From: Sphingomonas sp. BAUL-RG-20F-R05-02 | GTDB taxonomy: Bacteria > Pseudomonadota > Alphaproteobacteria > Sphingomonadales > Sphingomonadaceae | Assembly: GCF_022662305.1 (NCBI RefSeq) | Contig: NZ_JAKNQH010000003.1 | Span: 124,001-188,000, forward strand | Direction of reading: 5' to 3' | DNA: 64,000 nt | Part shown: piece after piece, positions 1 through 8,192 of the stretch | Layout: the number at the start of each line of letters is the position of its first letter | Position numbering within the stretch: the stretch's first letter is position 1 | Made by a program: the position numbers and the translations under genes | The notes under the pieces: model-generated | What the model was told of the DNA's origin: nothing | Database searches by the model: none | What the model saw: the letters and a program-made list of their open reading frames with translations, nothing else

Positions 1-169
1 TCACCAGCCCTCCGACGATCTGTCGCAGCCGATCGATTGGGCGCAAGGGTTGCGCTTCGTCGCGGCGAACTGCGCGATCACCCGTGCGATCGCCGACGCG
101 CCCGACCGGCCGCGCTGGAACAAGGGCGACTTTTTCGGGCTGCTCTATGACGGGCCAGGGGCGAAATAA
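1..169 (+). CDS. C-terminal end of an M28-like metallopeptidase (partial)
   Basis: The window opens inside a gene that ends with TAA at 167-169. The last 55 residues contain HQPSDDLSQPIDW near the edge, then a helical stretch and RPRWNKGDFFG close to the C-terminus. This resembles the tail of sphingomonad M28-family aminopeptidases, where a late HxPxD segment supplies a zinc ligand and a W-x-x-GDFFG-like end is common. The catalytic core lies outside the window, so the family call is by recollection of the tail only. The stop overlaps the probable start of the next gene by four bases, suggesting one transcript. Confidence 0.5.
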   Translation, partial: HQPSDDLSQPIDWAQGLRFVAANCAITRAIADAPDRPRWNKGDFFGLLYDGPGAK

Positions 170-990
170 GCCGGCTGTTCGTCTTTGGGCTCGGTTATAC
201 CGGGCAGGTGCTGGCGTCGCGGTTGCGCGGGGCCGGCTGGCACGTCGTGGGCACCGGGCGCGGCGGGACGATTGACTTCGGGGATGATGACGCCGTGCGC
301 CGCGAACTGGCGGCGGCGACGCATGTGCTGTCGTCGGTGCCGCCGGTCGATGGGCTCGACCCGGTGCTGGAGCGGTATGTCGCGGGCGAGTCCGCGCGGT
401 GGCTCGGCTATCTTTCCTCAACCGGCGTCTACGGCGATGCCGGCGGCGCGTGGGTCGACGAAAGCGCGCCCACCGGTACCGGCCGCCGCACCGCACGCGC
501 CGCCGCCGATGCGGCGTGGCTAGCGATCGGCGCGCGCGTGTTTCGCCTGCCCGGCATCTACGGCCCCGGTCGTTCCGCGCTGGATCGGGTGGCAGGAGGC
601 CGCGCGCATCGAACCGGCCTTGCGGAACAAGTGTTCAGCCGCGCGCATGTCGACGATATCGTCACCGGCGTGATCGCCGGGTTCGACGGGCCGCCCGGCG
701 CGTACAACCTTGCCGACGATTTCCCGGCCAGTCAGGACGCGGTGGTCAGCTTCGCCGCGCACCTGCTCGGCCTGCCACCGCCGCCGCTGGTCGCGCTTGC
801 CGATCTGCCGCCGATGGCGCGGGGCTTCTACGCCGAGAACCGCCGCATCGCCGCCGGCAAGGCCAAACGCCTGCTCGGCTGGACGCCGCGCTACCGCGAT
901 TACCGCGCCGGCTTGCGTTCGGTCAGCGCGATGATCAGCCCGACAATCACCAGCCCCGCCCCCAGCATTGACAGTGGCGCCCAGCGATAG
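166..990 (+). CDS. SDR-family NAD(P)-dependent epimerase/reductase (YeeZ-like) with probable ATA start
   Basis: This is an extended short-chain dehydrogenase. The Rossmann motif FGLGYTG is encoded at 184-204, followed by the SSTGVYGD active-site strand, a RLPGIYGPGRS segment and a late AKRLLGW segment, as in YeeZ-like nucleotide-sugar epimerase relatives. The frame is open only from 151, and no ATG, GTG or TTG lies before the motif; the first canonical start, GTG at 208, would delete it. ATA at 166-168 gives I/M-SRLFVFGLGYTG, fits homologue N-termini, overlaps the previous stop as ATAA and follows AGGGG at 157-161. CTG at 175 is the other option. The 3' end overlaps the convergent exporter gene by 91 bases. 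The substrate is unknown. Confidence 0.75.
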   Translation: MSRLFVFGLGYTGQVLASRLRGAGWHVVGTGRGGTIDFGDDDAVRRELAAATHVLSSVPPVDGLDPVLERYVAGESARWLGYLSSTGVYGDAGGAWVDESAPTGTGRRTARAAADAAWLAIGARVFRLPGIYGPGRSALDRVAGGRAHRTGLAEQVFSRAHVDDIVTGVIAGFDGPPGAYNLADDFPASQDAVVSFAAHLLGLPPPPLVALADLPPMARGFYAENRRIAAGKAKRLLGWTPRYRDYRAGLRSVSAMISPTITSPAPSIDSGAQR

Positions 991-1814
991 CCCTCGAACG
1001 CAGTCGACAGCGCCATCGCGATGACCGGCACCAGCACGCTCGAATACGCCGCCTTGGCCGGCCCGATCGCGCGGATCACGCCGTAATAGAGCGGAAACGC
1101 CAGTGCCGAGGCGACCAGCCCGAGGTACAAGGTGGCGAGCAGATAGGCCGGCGCAGTCGAGAACACCGGCGGCCCGAAGCTCACCCAGGCGAACGCGGCA
1201 TTGATGACCGCGCCGAGCAACATCGCCGCCGCGATCATCGGCACCATCGGATAGCGCTTCGCCGCCTGCGTCCCCTGCATGACGTTGCCGACCGACGCGG
1301 CGAGCGTACCGATCAGCGTCAGGCCGATTCCGGTCAGCGCCTCGCGTGGCCCGTGCGGATCGACCCGCGCTTCATGGACGAACAGTAACGCGATGCCGCC
1401 GATCGCGACGCCCGAGCCGAACAGGAGCTGGACGCCGAGCTTGCGCTTGAGGAACAGCCGCCCGAACACGGCATTGGGGAACAGCAGCAGCGCGAACACC
1501 ACCGCGACGAGCCCAGACGTGACGTGCTGCTCGCCGCGGTAGATAAAGTTGAAGTTCAGGCAGAATTGGAACAGCCCGAGCACCGCCGCAAAGCCCCAGC
1601 CGCGCGCATCGAGCGTGATCCGCTCGCCCCGCGCGAGCGTATAGGCCAGCATCGCCAGCCCCGCGACGGTGAAGCGGTAGGTGACCGACCAGCCGAGCGG
1701 CACCGCACCCAGTTGCCCGCGTATCACCAGCCAGGTCGAACCCCAGATCAGCGTGACGATCGCGAACGGGATCAGCACGGAAAGGCGAGTGGCCGAGGGC
1801 GGAACGACTGTCAT
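900..1814 (-). CDS. EamA/DMT-superfamily transporter
   Basis: The 304-residue protein is almost entirely hydrophobic, with about ten membrane segments in two EamA repeats. The first repeat carries the typical IWGSTWLVIRGQLG opening, and the second ends with SMLGAGLVIVGL before a short basic tail. Such drug/metabolite transporters usually export amino acids or small metabolites across the inner membrane; nothing here fixes the substrate. The start at 1814 gives MTVVPPSATRL just before the first membrane helix; the frame stays open far upstream, but that part is antisense noise over the aldolase gene. It lies 65 bases after the threonine aldolase stop on the same strand and may be co-transcribed. 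Confidence 0.88.
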   Translation of the reverse strand: MTVVPPSATRLSVLIPFAIVTLIWGSTWLVIRGQLGAVPLGWSVTYRFTVAGLAMLAYTLARGERITLDARGWGFAAVLGLFQFCLNFNFIYRGEQHVTSGLVAVVFALLLFPNAVFGRLFLKRKLGVQLLFGSGVAIGGIALLFVHEARVDPHGPREALTGIGLTLIGTLAASVGNVMQGTQAAKRYPMVPMIAAAMLLGAVINAAFAWVSFGPPVFSTAPAYLLATLYLGLVASALAFPLYYGVIRAIGPAKAAYSSVLVPVIAMALSTAFEGYRWAPLSMLGAGLVIVGLIIALTERKPAR

Positions 1815-1879
1815 AAGCCGCAGTATCGTGGCAGCGCGTCGGGGCAAGCGCGATTTGCTCGCCCGGTTACAAGCTCCGC

Positions 1880-2884
1880 TTATGGAAGCGCGGCGATCGC
1901 CTCGGCAAGCGGGCGGACTTCGGCCAGCGTGTGGTTCCACGACGTCACCAGCCGGATCTCGCCCGGTGCCCAATCGTAGAAGTCGAAGCCCAGCGCGCGC
2001 AACGCTGCGGCCTCCGCCGGGGTGACGCGCAGGAACACCTCGTTGGCCTGCGTCGGGTAAATCAGCCGCGCCGCCGCCGCATCGGCGATCAGTCGCGCGG
2101 CGGCGTTCGCGGCCGCGCCGTTGGCGATCCACAGATCGTTGTCCAGCAGCGCGACGATCTGCGCGGCAAGGTAGCGCCCCTTCGACAGCAGCAGCCCGGC
2201 GCGCTTGCGACGGCGCAGCGTATCGGCGGCGAGGTCGGGCTTGAAGAAGATCAGGACCTCCGCCGTCATCCCGCCGTTCTTGATGAAGCCGAAGCTGAGC
2301 GCGTCCACGCCGGCGCGCCATGTCAGGTCGGCGGGCGAGCAGCCGAGCGTCGCCACCGCATTGGCGAAGCGCGCGCCGTCCATGTGGAAACCCAGCCTGC
2401 GTTCGCGCGCGAGATCGCCGATCGCGGCGACTTCGGCGGGCGAATAGACCATGCCGTATTCGGTCGCGTTGGTGATCGAGATGGCGTGCGGCTGCACGCG
2501 GTGAACGTCGTTGGCGATGATGTCGGTCACCGCGCGGATGCTGTCGGGGGTCAGCTTGGCGCCATCGCCTTCGCCGATCATCAGTTTGGCGCCGTGCGTG
2601 TAGAATTCGGGCGCGCCGCATTCGTCGTTCTGGATATGCGCGTCGCGGTGGCACACGACACCGCCGAACGGCGGGCACAGCGCCGCCAGCGCGAGGCAAT
2701 TCGCGGCGGTACCCGACGGCACCCACAGCGCCTTCACCGGCGTCTCGAACAGGTCGGAGAAACGCCCGTCGAGGCTCTTGCTCAGCGCATCGCCATCATA
2801 CGCGGTGTCGAGCGCGTTGTTGGCGGCCATCGCGTCGAACACGGCGGGGTGGACCGGGGCGGCATTGTCGGAGAAGAAACGCAT
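1880..2884 (-). CDS. ltaE: L-threonine aldolase (PLP-dependent)
   Basis: The 334-residue, fold-type I PLP enzyme should cleave L-threonine or allo-threonine to glycine and acetaldehyde in the cytoplasm. It begins with MRFFSDNAAP, typical of the family. It has the PSGTAAN cofactor phosphate loop near residue 56, HMDGARFANA at 168-177 supplying the PLP-stacking and aspartate residues, and SFGFIKNGG with the Schiff-base lysine at about 202. Length is normal. The family includes low-specificity enzymes; stereopreference cannot be read from sequence. The EamA exporter gene follows on the same strand, which could link it to amino-acid efflux, but that is inference. Confidence 0.87.
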   Translation of the reverse strand: MRFFSDNAAPVHPAVFDAMAANNALDTAYDGDALSKSLDGRFSDLFETPVKALWVPSGTAANCLALAALCPPFGGVVCHRDAHIQNDECGAPEFYTHGAKLMIGEGDGAKLTPDSIRAVTDIIANDVHRVQPHAISITNATEYGMVYSPAEVAAIGDLARERRLGFHMDGARFANAVATLGCSPADLTWRAGVDALSFGFIKNGGMTAEVLIFFKPDLAADTLRRRKRAGLLLSKGRYLAAQIVALLDNDLWIANGAAANAAARLIADAAAARLIYPTQANEVFLRVTPAEAAALRALGFDFYDWAPGEIRLVTSWNHTLAEVRPLAEAIAALP

Positions 2885-2951
2885 GGGTTGTGCATGGCGG
2901 ATCGGTTACGCGAGCGTCAACCGGCTTTCAGCCTGCGGGCGGGATCAGCCG

Positions 2952-5117
2952 CTATTGCTCGTAATCGCCACCTTCGTCATCCGGCCGCGCCTCGCGGTCG
3001 TAACGGTCACGGTCGTAACGATCGCGGGGGCGATCGCGCGGACGGTCGCGATCATCGCCTTCCGGCCCGCCTAGTGAGATGCTGCCATCGGGGCCGACGT
3101 GCAGGTGCAGGCCCATGCCGTCCAGATCGCCGCCCGTCGGCAAGATGGCGTTGCCATCATTGTCGAGCGCATCAGGGTCCACCGCCGCCGGAACCGCATC
3201 AGGCGGTGTCGCCGAACCAACGCCGAGCGCCTGCGTCATGAATTCGCGCCAAACCCGCGCCGGCACGCCACCGCCCGATAGGCCGGGATTGGGCGTGTTG
3301 TCGTCGTTGCCGACCCACACCCCGACGACGAGATCGTCGGCGAACCCCATGAACAACGCGTCGCGATTGTCCTGCGTCGTGCCGGTCTTGCCATAGGTCT
3401 TGATCGACAGCGCGGCGCGGCGGCCGGTGCCGGTTTCCGCCGAGGCGGACAGTAGATCGAGCATTTCGGCGCGCTCGGTGCTGGTCAGCGCGTGTGTCTT
3501 GCCCGAGATGGCATCGTACCAGTGATGCTCCTCGGGTTCCGCCTCAAGACCATGCGGGCGGACCGGGTAGGTTTCCGCAGCGATGCCGGCATAGGCGGCG
3601 GTCAGCTCCAGCAGCGAGACCGTCGACGTGCCGAGTGCAATCGTCGCTTCGTTCGGGATCGGCGTGGAGATGCCGAGGTCGCGCGCCGCCTTGATGACGT
3701 TTGCCACGCCGACCTTCTGGATCAGCCGTGCCGCCGCCACGTTGCTCGATTTGGCGAAGGCGTGGCGCAGCGTGATCTGCCCTTCGTAGCGGCCATCGCT
3801 GTTCTTCGGGCTCCAGTCGCCGATCGTGACGGGTTCGTCCTCGATCAGTGTGTCGGGGGTCATGCCGGCGCGCATCGCCGCCAGATACACGAACAGCTTG
3901 AACGCGGAACCGGGCTGGCGCCGCGCCTGCGTCGCGCGGTTGAAGGGACTGGCCGCGTAGTTCTTGCCGCCCACCATCGCCACCACGCGCCCGTCCGGCC
4001 GCATCGCCACCAGCGCGACCTGCGCGGTCTTGAGGCCGGCGTGTGCGACGGCGCGCTCGGCGAGCCGTTGCAGGCGACGGTCGAGCGTGGTCCGCACGGT
4101 CGTCTCGGTAACGATCTCGCCGGCGCGGTCGCGGGCATCCGGCAGCACCCAGTCGGCGAAATAAGTGCCGTTCGGTAGCGGCGTGATCCGGCTGGCGGCA
4201 AGCCGCGCCGGCCGGACATCGTCGGCGGTGTCGCGATCGATAAAGCCAGCGTCCGCCATCGCGCGCACCACCAGCTTTTGCCGGTCGCGCGCGCCCTTCA
4301 GATTGCCTGTCGGCGCGAGCCGCGACGGCGCCTTGACCAATCCCGCCAGCATCGCCGCCTGGCCGATCGACAGGTCCTTCGGATCGCGGTTGAAATAGTG
4401 CTTCGCCGCTGCGCGCAGGCCGTACACGTTGTCACCGAAATAGACAGCGGACAGATAGCGCGACAGGATCTGGTCCTTGCTCAGCCACGCCTCCAGCCAG
4501 AAGGCGATCATCACCTCGCGAATTTTCCGCGCGGCGGTGCGATCCGAATCGAGAAATGCGTTCTTGGCGAGCTGTTGCGTAATGGTGCTGCCGCCCTCGC
4601 GCACGCCGCCGCCGCGGATGTTGTGGAACATCGCGCGCAGGATGCCGCGCGGGTCGATCCCCCAATGGTTACGAAAGCGTCGGTCCTCGATCGCGATGAA
4701 GGCGTTGGTGACATTCTTCGGCAGTTTCGTGGCATCGACCGGCGCGCCGATGATCGCGCCACGCCGCGCGATCGGCGTGTTGTCCTCGGCGAGCAGCGTG
4801 ACGCTCGGCGGCGTTGGCGGCTGAAGCGACTTCGACAGCGGCGCGGTGATCGCCAGCCACGCCACCGCGAGGATGAACAGTACGATCAGCGTGGCGAACC
4901 CACGCATGATCCAGCTGCCCCAGGCGATCCGGCGATGCGGTGGTTCCGGCGCGTCGTCTTGGGGATCGTCCCCCTCGTCGTCGCGGTAGGCGTCGCCGCG
5001 CACGCGCGCATCATAGGGGTTGCGCGGATCGTACCGGCGGTCGCGGGCCGGGATGCTGTCGGTCAGCTCGAACGGACGTTCTCCATCGTCGCCCGACCCG
5101 AAGGGGAAATGCCGCAT
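2952..5117 (-). CDS. Class A penicillin-binding protein 1A (transglycosylase/transpeptidase)
   Basis: This bifunctional peptidoglycan synthase is anchored by one membrane helix at about residues 70-92. The GT51 glycosyltransferase domain shows EDRRFRNHWG (catalytic Glu near 145) and EGGSTITQQLAKN. The transpeptidase domain shows PGSAFKLFVY (SxxK serine near 404), KSSN and YGKTGTT. The start at 5117 (MRHFPFG) has GGAG five bases upstream; an in-frame GTG six bases earlier overlaps that site. The N-terminal cytoplasmic stretch is acidic and the C-terminus is an unusual R/D/Y-rich low-complexity tail with RDRPRDR and DRYDRD units. All catalytic motifs are intact. It adds glycan strands and cross-links them on the periplasmic side. 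Confidence 0.93.
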   Translation of the reverse strand: MRHFPFGSGDDGERPFELTDSIPARDRRYDPRNPYDARVRGDAYRDDEGDDPQDDAPEPPHRRIAWGSWIMRGFATLIVLFILAVAWLAITAPLSKSLQPPTPPSVTLLAEDNTPIARRGAIIGAPVDATKLPKNVTNAFIAIEDRRFRNHWGIDPRGILRAMFHNIRGGGVREGGSTITQQLAKNAFLDSDRTAARKIREVMIAFWLEAWLSKDQILSRYLSAVYFGDNVYGLRAAAKHYFNRDPKDLSIGQAAMLAGLVKAPSRLAPTGNLKGARDRQKLVVRAMADAGFIDRDTADDVRPARLAASRITPLPNGTYFADWVLPDARDRAGEIVTETTVRTTLDRRLQRLAERAVAHAGLKTAQVALVAMRPDGRVVAMVGGKNYAASPFNRATQARRQPGSAFKLFVYLAAMRAGMTPDTLIEDEPVTIGDWSPKNSDGRYEGQITLRHAFAKSSNVAAARLIQKVGVANVIKAARDLGISTPIPNEATIALGTSTVSLLELTAAYAGIAAETYPVRPHGLEAEPEEHHWYDAISGKTHALTSTERAEMLDLLSASAETGTGRRAALSIKTYGKTGTTQDNRDALFMGFADDLVVGVWVGNDDNTPNPGLSGGGVPARVWREFMTQALGVGSATPPDAVPAAVDPDALDNDGNAILPTGGDLDGMGLHLHVGPDGSISLGGPEGDDRDRPRDRPRDRYDRDRYDREARPDDEGGDYEQ

Positions 5118-5242
5118 GCTCACTCCGCGCGGGCCGATACGCAGCCCGGGCGTGTATTACTGAAATAGGGCACGTCGGGCAAGGTCACGCGGCATTGAAG
5201 CATCGCGCGACCTTACCACCGCGCGCACCGCGGCGCGAGCGT

Positions 5243-6112
5243 TCAGCGCGTCGGCACGGGCTCCGCACCCGTATAGTCGTAGAAGCCGCGCTTGGACTTG
5301 CGGCCGAACCAGCCTGCTTCGACATATTTCACCAGTAGCGGCGCCGGCCGGAATTTAGGGTCGCCGGTGCCGGTGTGCAGCACGCGCAGGATCTCCAGGC
5401 AGGTGTCCAGCCCGATGAAATCCGCGAGCGTCAGCGGCCCCATCGGCTGGTTGAGGCCCAGCGTGCAGCCCAGATCAATATCGCGCACGCCGGCCACGCC
5501 TTCGCCCAGCGCGAAGCACGCCTCGTTAAGCATCGGCATCAGCACGCGGTTAACGATGAAGCCCGGCGCATCGTTGGCGTGCACCACCTGTTTGCCGAGT
5601 TTCTGCGCGAACGCCTCGACCGTTTGCACGGTTTCGTCAGACGTCGCGAGGCCACGGATCAACTCGATCAGGCCCATCACAGGCACGGGATTGAAGAAGT
5701 GGACGCCGACGAAGCGGCCGGCATCGGGCGCGGCCTGCGCCAGCCGAGTAATCGGTATCGAGGAGGTGTTCGATGCGAGGATCGCCTGTGGCCCGAGCAC
5801 TTTGCCGATCTCCGCGAAGATCGCGCGCTTGATCTCCTCGCGTTCGGTTGCCGCCTCGATCACCAATGTGCAATCCGCCATTGCGGCAACGCTGTCGACC
5901 GGCACGATCAGCGCGAGTGCGGCGTCCCGGGCCTGCGCGGTGATCTTCTCCTTGGTGACGGCACGCTCGAGCTGCTTGGCGATGCTGGATTTCCCCGACT
6001 CGGCCCGCTCACGCGACACATCGGCGAGCAATACGCGGTAGCCGGCCTGTGCGGACACCTGCGCAATCCCTGCGCCCATCTGGCCTGCGCCGACCACACC
6101 TACTGTTTGCAT
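5243..6112 (-). CDS. 3-hydroxybutyryl-CoA dehydrogenase
   Basis: The 289-residue protein has the NAD-binding VVGAGQMGAGIAQ motif at residues 6-18, then the 3-hydroxyacyl-CoA dehydrogenase signature: IFASNTSS-like LASNTSSIPIT, VGVHFFNPVPVM with the catalytic histidine, and NDAPGFIVNRVLMPMLNEA. The C-terminal dimerisation domain ends with SKRGFYDY. It should oxidise (S)-3-hydroxybutyryl-CoA to acetoacetyl-CoA, or run in reverse, in short-chain fatty-acid metabolism. It is a stand-alone enzyme without a hydratase domain. It is divergent from the DUF1176 gene; the thiolase it could feed lies 24 kb away in this window. Confidence 0.92.
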   Translation of the reverse strand: MQTVGVVGAGQMGAGIAQVSAQAGYRVLLADVSRERAESGKSSIAKQLERAVTKEKITAQARDAALALIVPVDSVAAMADCTLVIEAATEREEIKRAIFAEIGKVLGPQAILASNTSSIPITRLAQAAPDAGRFVGVHFFNPVPVMGLIELIRGLATSDETVQTVEAFAQKLGKQVVHANDAPGFIVNRVLMPMLNEACFALGEGVAGVRDIDLGCTLGLNQPMGPLTLADFIGLDTCLEILRVLHTGTGDPKFRPAPLLVKYVEAGWFGRKSKRGFYDYTGAEPVPTR

Positions 6113-6201
6113 CGCTCGTTCCTTCGCCTAAAGATTTGTCGCTTCGTGCTTTAGCGGCAATTCACCCGCCCGCCAGCCGCCATGAGGGGAGCCTGTAACC
6201 G

Positions 6202-7206
6202 ATGTTTGCTTTCGCGCTTCTGCTTGCGGCGGCGCTTCCTGCCACGGCACCTGCGACCGTCAAGCCCGGCCGGTTCGTCACCTTCGGGGACTGGGCCGTC
6301 GCATGCGATAATGCGAAGCGCTGTGCGTTGACCACGCTCGACCCGGTAGACGGCTTGCCGCCAAGCGAGGTGTTCACCGTCATGCGCGAGGCGGGGCCGG
6401 ATGGCCGGTGGAAGATGTGGCTGACCGCACGTACCGATGAGGACCCGTTCGCGGTTCAGATCGGCGGGGTGCAGATCGGCGGGCCGTTTCGCGCGACGCC
6501 CGACGGCGCGACGATCGAAGGCGCCACCGCGCGCGCCATCGCCGCCGCTTTGGCTGCCGCGCGTCGTATCGCGGTGGTCGACGGGACGGGGCGCGATCTT
6601 GCACGGATTTCAACCGACGGCCTCGACGAGGCGCTGCGCTATGTCGACGATGTGCAGGGCCGCGCCGGCACCGTAACGGCGGCGAGTGCGCGGGGTCGCA
6701 AATCCGCAAGCGCGGTGCCGCCGGCACCTGTGCTACCGATCGTGACGGTCGCACGGCCGACCGGTCATGCGCCCACGCTCACATCGGCCCGTATCAAGGT
6801 GTTGCAGCGGCGCGCCAAATGCCCGGTCACGCGCGGCCTCGCCAAGGCGCAGATCCATTCGCTCGACAGGACGCGAAACGTCGCGTTGGTGCCGTGCCGT
6901 ACCGGCGGCGACAACCCTACCCAAGCGGTGTTCCTGATCGACAGCAAGGGCAAGGCGCGGCCTGCGCTGTTCGATTCGGTGCCGGGCCTCAACTGGTCGC
7001 GCATCCCGCGTCTCAGTAACGGCAGCTACGCGAACGGATCGCTCTACAGCTACGTGCGCAAAGCGCATGACGGAGACTGCGGCGTCTCACAGCATTACCT
7101 GTGGGACGGCGGCATGTTTCGGTTGATCGAGCAGGCGCAGATGGATGTCTGTCGCGGTAACGAGAGTTTCCTCAACACGTGGCGTGTGCGGTTGCAGTCG
7201 AAATAG
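6202..7206 (+). CDS. Exported DUF1176 protein
   Basis: The 334-residue protein begins with a hydrophobic signal peptide (MFAFALLLAAALPATA). A FGDWAVACDNAKRCAL segment follows, then a variable middle, and a conserved end with DGDCGVSQHYLWDG, FRLIEQAQMDVCRG and TWRVRL. This start-to-end pattern with paired cysteines matches DUF1176, a periplasmic family without an assigned activity. The spaced cysteines probably form disulfides. It is divergent from the hydroxybutyryl-CoA dehydrogenase gene across a 90-base gap and ends nine bases from the convergent egtD stop. No function can be stated from context. Confidence 0.75.
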   Translation: MFAFALLLAAALPATAPATVKPGRFVTFGDWAVACDNAKRCALTTLDPVDGLPPSEVFTVMREAGPDGRWKMWLTARTDEDPFAVQIGGVQIGGPFRATPDGATIEGATARAIAAALAAARRIAVVDGTGRDLARISTDGLDEALRYVDDVQGRAGTVTAASARGRKSASAVPPAPVLPIVTVARPTGHAPTLTSARIKVLQRRAKCPVTRGLAKAQIHSLDRTRNVALVPCRTGGDNPTQAVFLIDSKGKARPALFDSVPGLNWSRIPRLSNGSYANGSLYSYVRKAHDGDCGVSQHYLWDGGMFRLIEQAQMDVCRGNESFLNTWRVRLQSK

Positions 7207-7214
7207 CGCGCGGC

Positions 7215-8192
7215 TCAGGGCGCAAGGCGGCTTGGCTGCGCTTCGGCGAGGATTACCGCGAACTGCTCGTCTTCGTCGGTCCAATCGGCGATCGGTGTCC
7301 AGCCGCCGGAACGTAGCAGGATGCGAGCATCGCGCAGGCCGTATTTATGGCTGTTCTCGGTGTGGACCGTGTCGCCCGTCGCCATCGAAAACGCGTGGCC
7401 CTCGATGGTAAAGTCCACGTCGGATTGCGCTTCGAGATGCATTTCGATGCGGGCGCGGTCGTCGTTCCAGCGCGCGACGTGGCGGAAACGATCCAGTGGG
7501 ATCGTGCCGCCCAATTCACGGTTGATGCGCTCCAGCAGGTTGAGGTTGAAGGCGGCCGTGACACCTGCGGCATCATCATAGGCGGCGGTGAGGATCGAAG
7601 CGTCCTTGATACGGTCCATACCGATCAGCAGCATCGCACCTTCTCCGAGCGACGCCTTCATCGCACGCAGCAGATCGACCGAGGAATGCGGCACCATGTT
7701 GCCGATCGTGGAGCCGGGGAAGAACCCGAGTTTGGGTGCGTCTGCGATCTCGTTGGGTAACGCGATCGGCTTCATGAAGTCGCCTTCGACCGGCAACACC
7801 GCCAGGCCGGGGAACGCGCTGGCCAGCGCGGCCGAGGATTCGCGCAGGAAGTCACCGGAAATGTCGATCGGCACATACGCGGCCGGCGCCACCGCCGCGA
7901 GTACCAGCGGTGTCTTCATCGACGATCCCGATCCAAACTCGACCACCGCGCGACCCGGACCGGCCAGCTTCGCCACCTCGGGCGCGATGCGGCGCAAGAT
8001 CGCGGTTTCGGCGCGCGTTGGATAATATTCGGGCAGATCGGTGATCGCTTCGAACAGCTCCGAACCGCGCCGATCATAGAACCACCGCGCCGGGATGGCG
8101 CGCGGACGTATCTCGAAGCCACGTAAAACGTCCGCGCGGAACGCGGGATCGGCGAGGCTGGCCTGACCGTCTTCGATTTCGGGCTTGAGCAT
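7215..8192 (-). CDS. egtD: L-histidine N-alpha-methyltransferase EgtD
   Basis: This SAM-dependent enzyme trimethylates the alpha-amino group of histidine to hercynine, the first step of ergothioneine synthesis. The 325-residue protein shows the family features: RWFYDRRGSELFEAITDLPEYYPTR near the N-terminus, the SAM motif EFGSGSSMKT, PIDISGDFL, and GFFPGSTIGN. Near the C-terminus is HTENSHKYG. Length is as expected. Its ATG abuts the egtB stop (TAG then ATG), so the two are translationally linked. It is the last gene of a minus-strand run that also encodes egtB and a cobalamin adenosyltransferase. Confidence 0.95.
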   Translation of the reverse strand: MLKPEIEDGQASLADPAFRADVLRGFEIRPRAIPARWFYDRRGSELFEAITDLPEYYPTRAETAILRRIAPEVAKLAGPGRAVVEFGSGSSMKTPLVLAAVAPAAYVPIDISGDFLRESSAALASAFPGLAVLPVEGDFMKPIALPNEIADAPKLGFFPGSTIGNMVPHSSVDLLRAMKASLGEGAMLLIGMDRIKDASILTAAYDDAAGVTAAFNLNLLERINRELGGTIPLDRFRHVARWNDDRARIEMHLEAQSDVDFTIEGHAFSMATGDTVHTENSHKYGLRDARILLRSGGWTPIADWTDEDEQFAVILAEAQPSRLAP

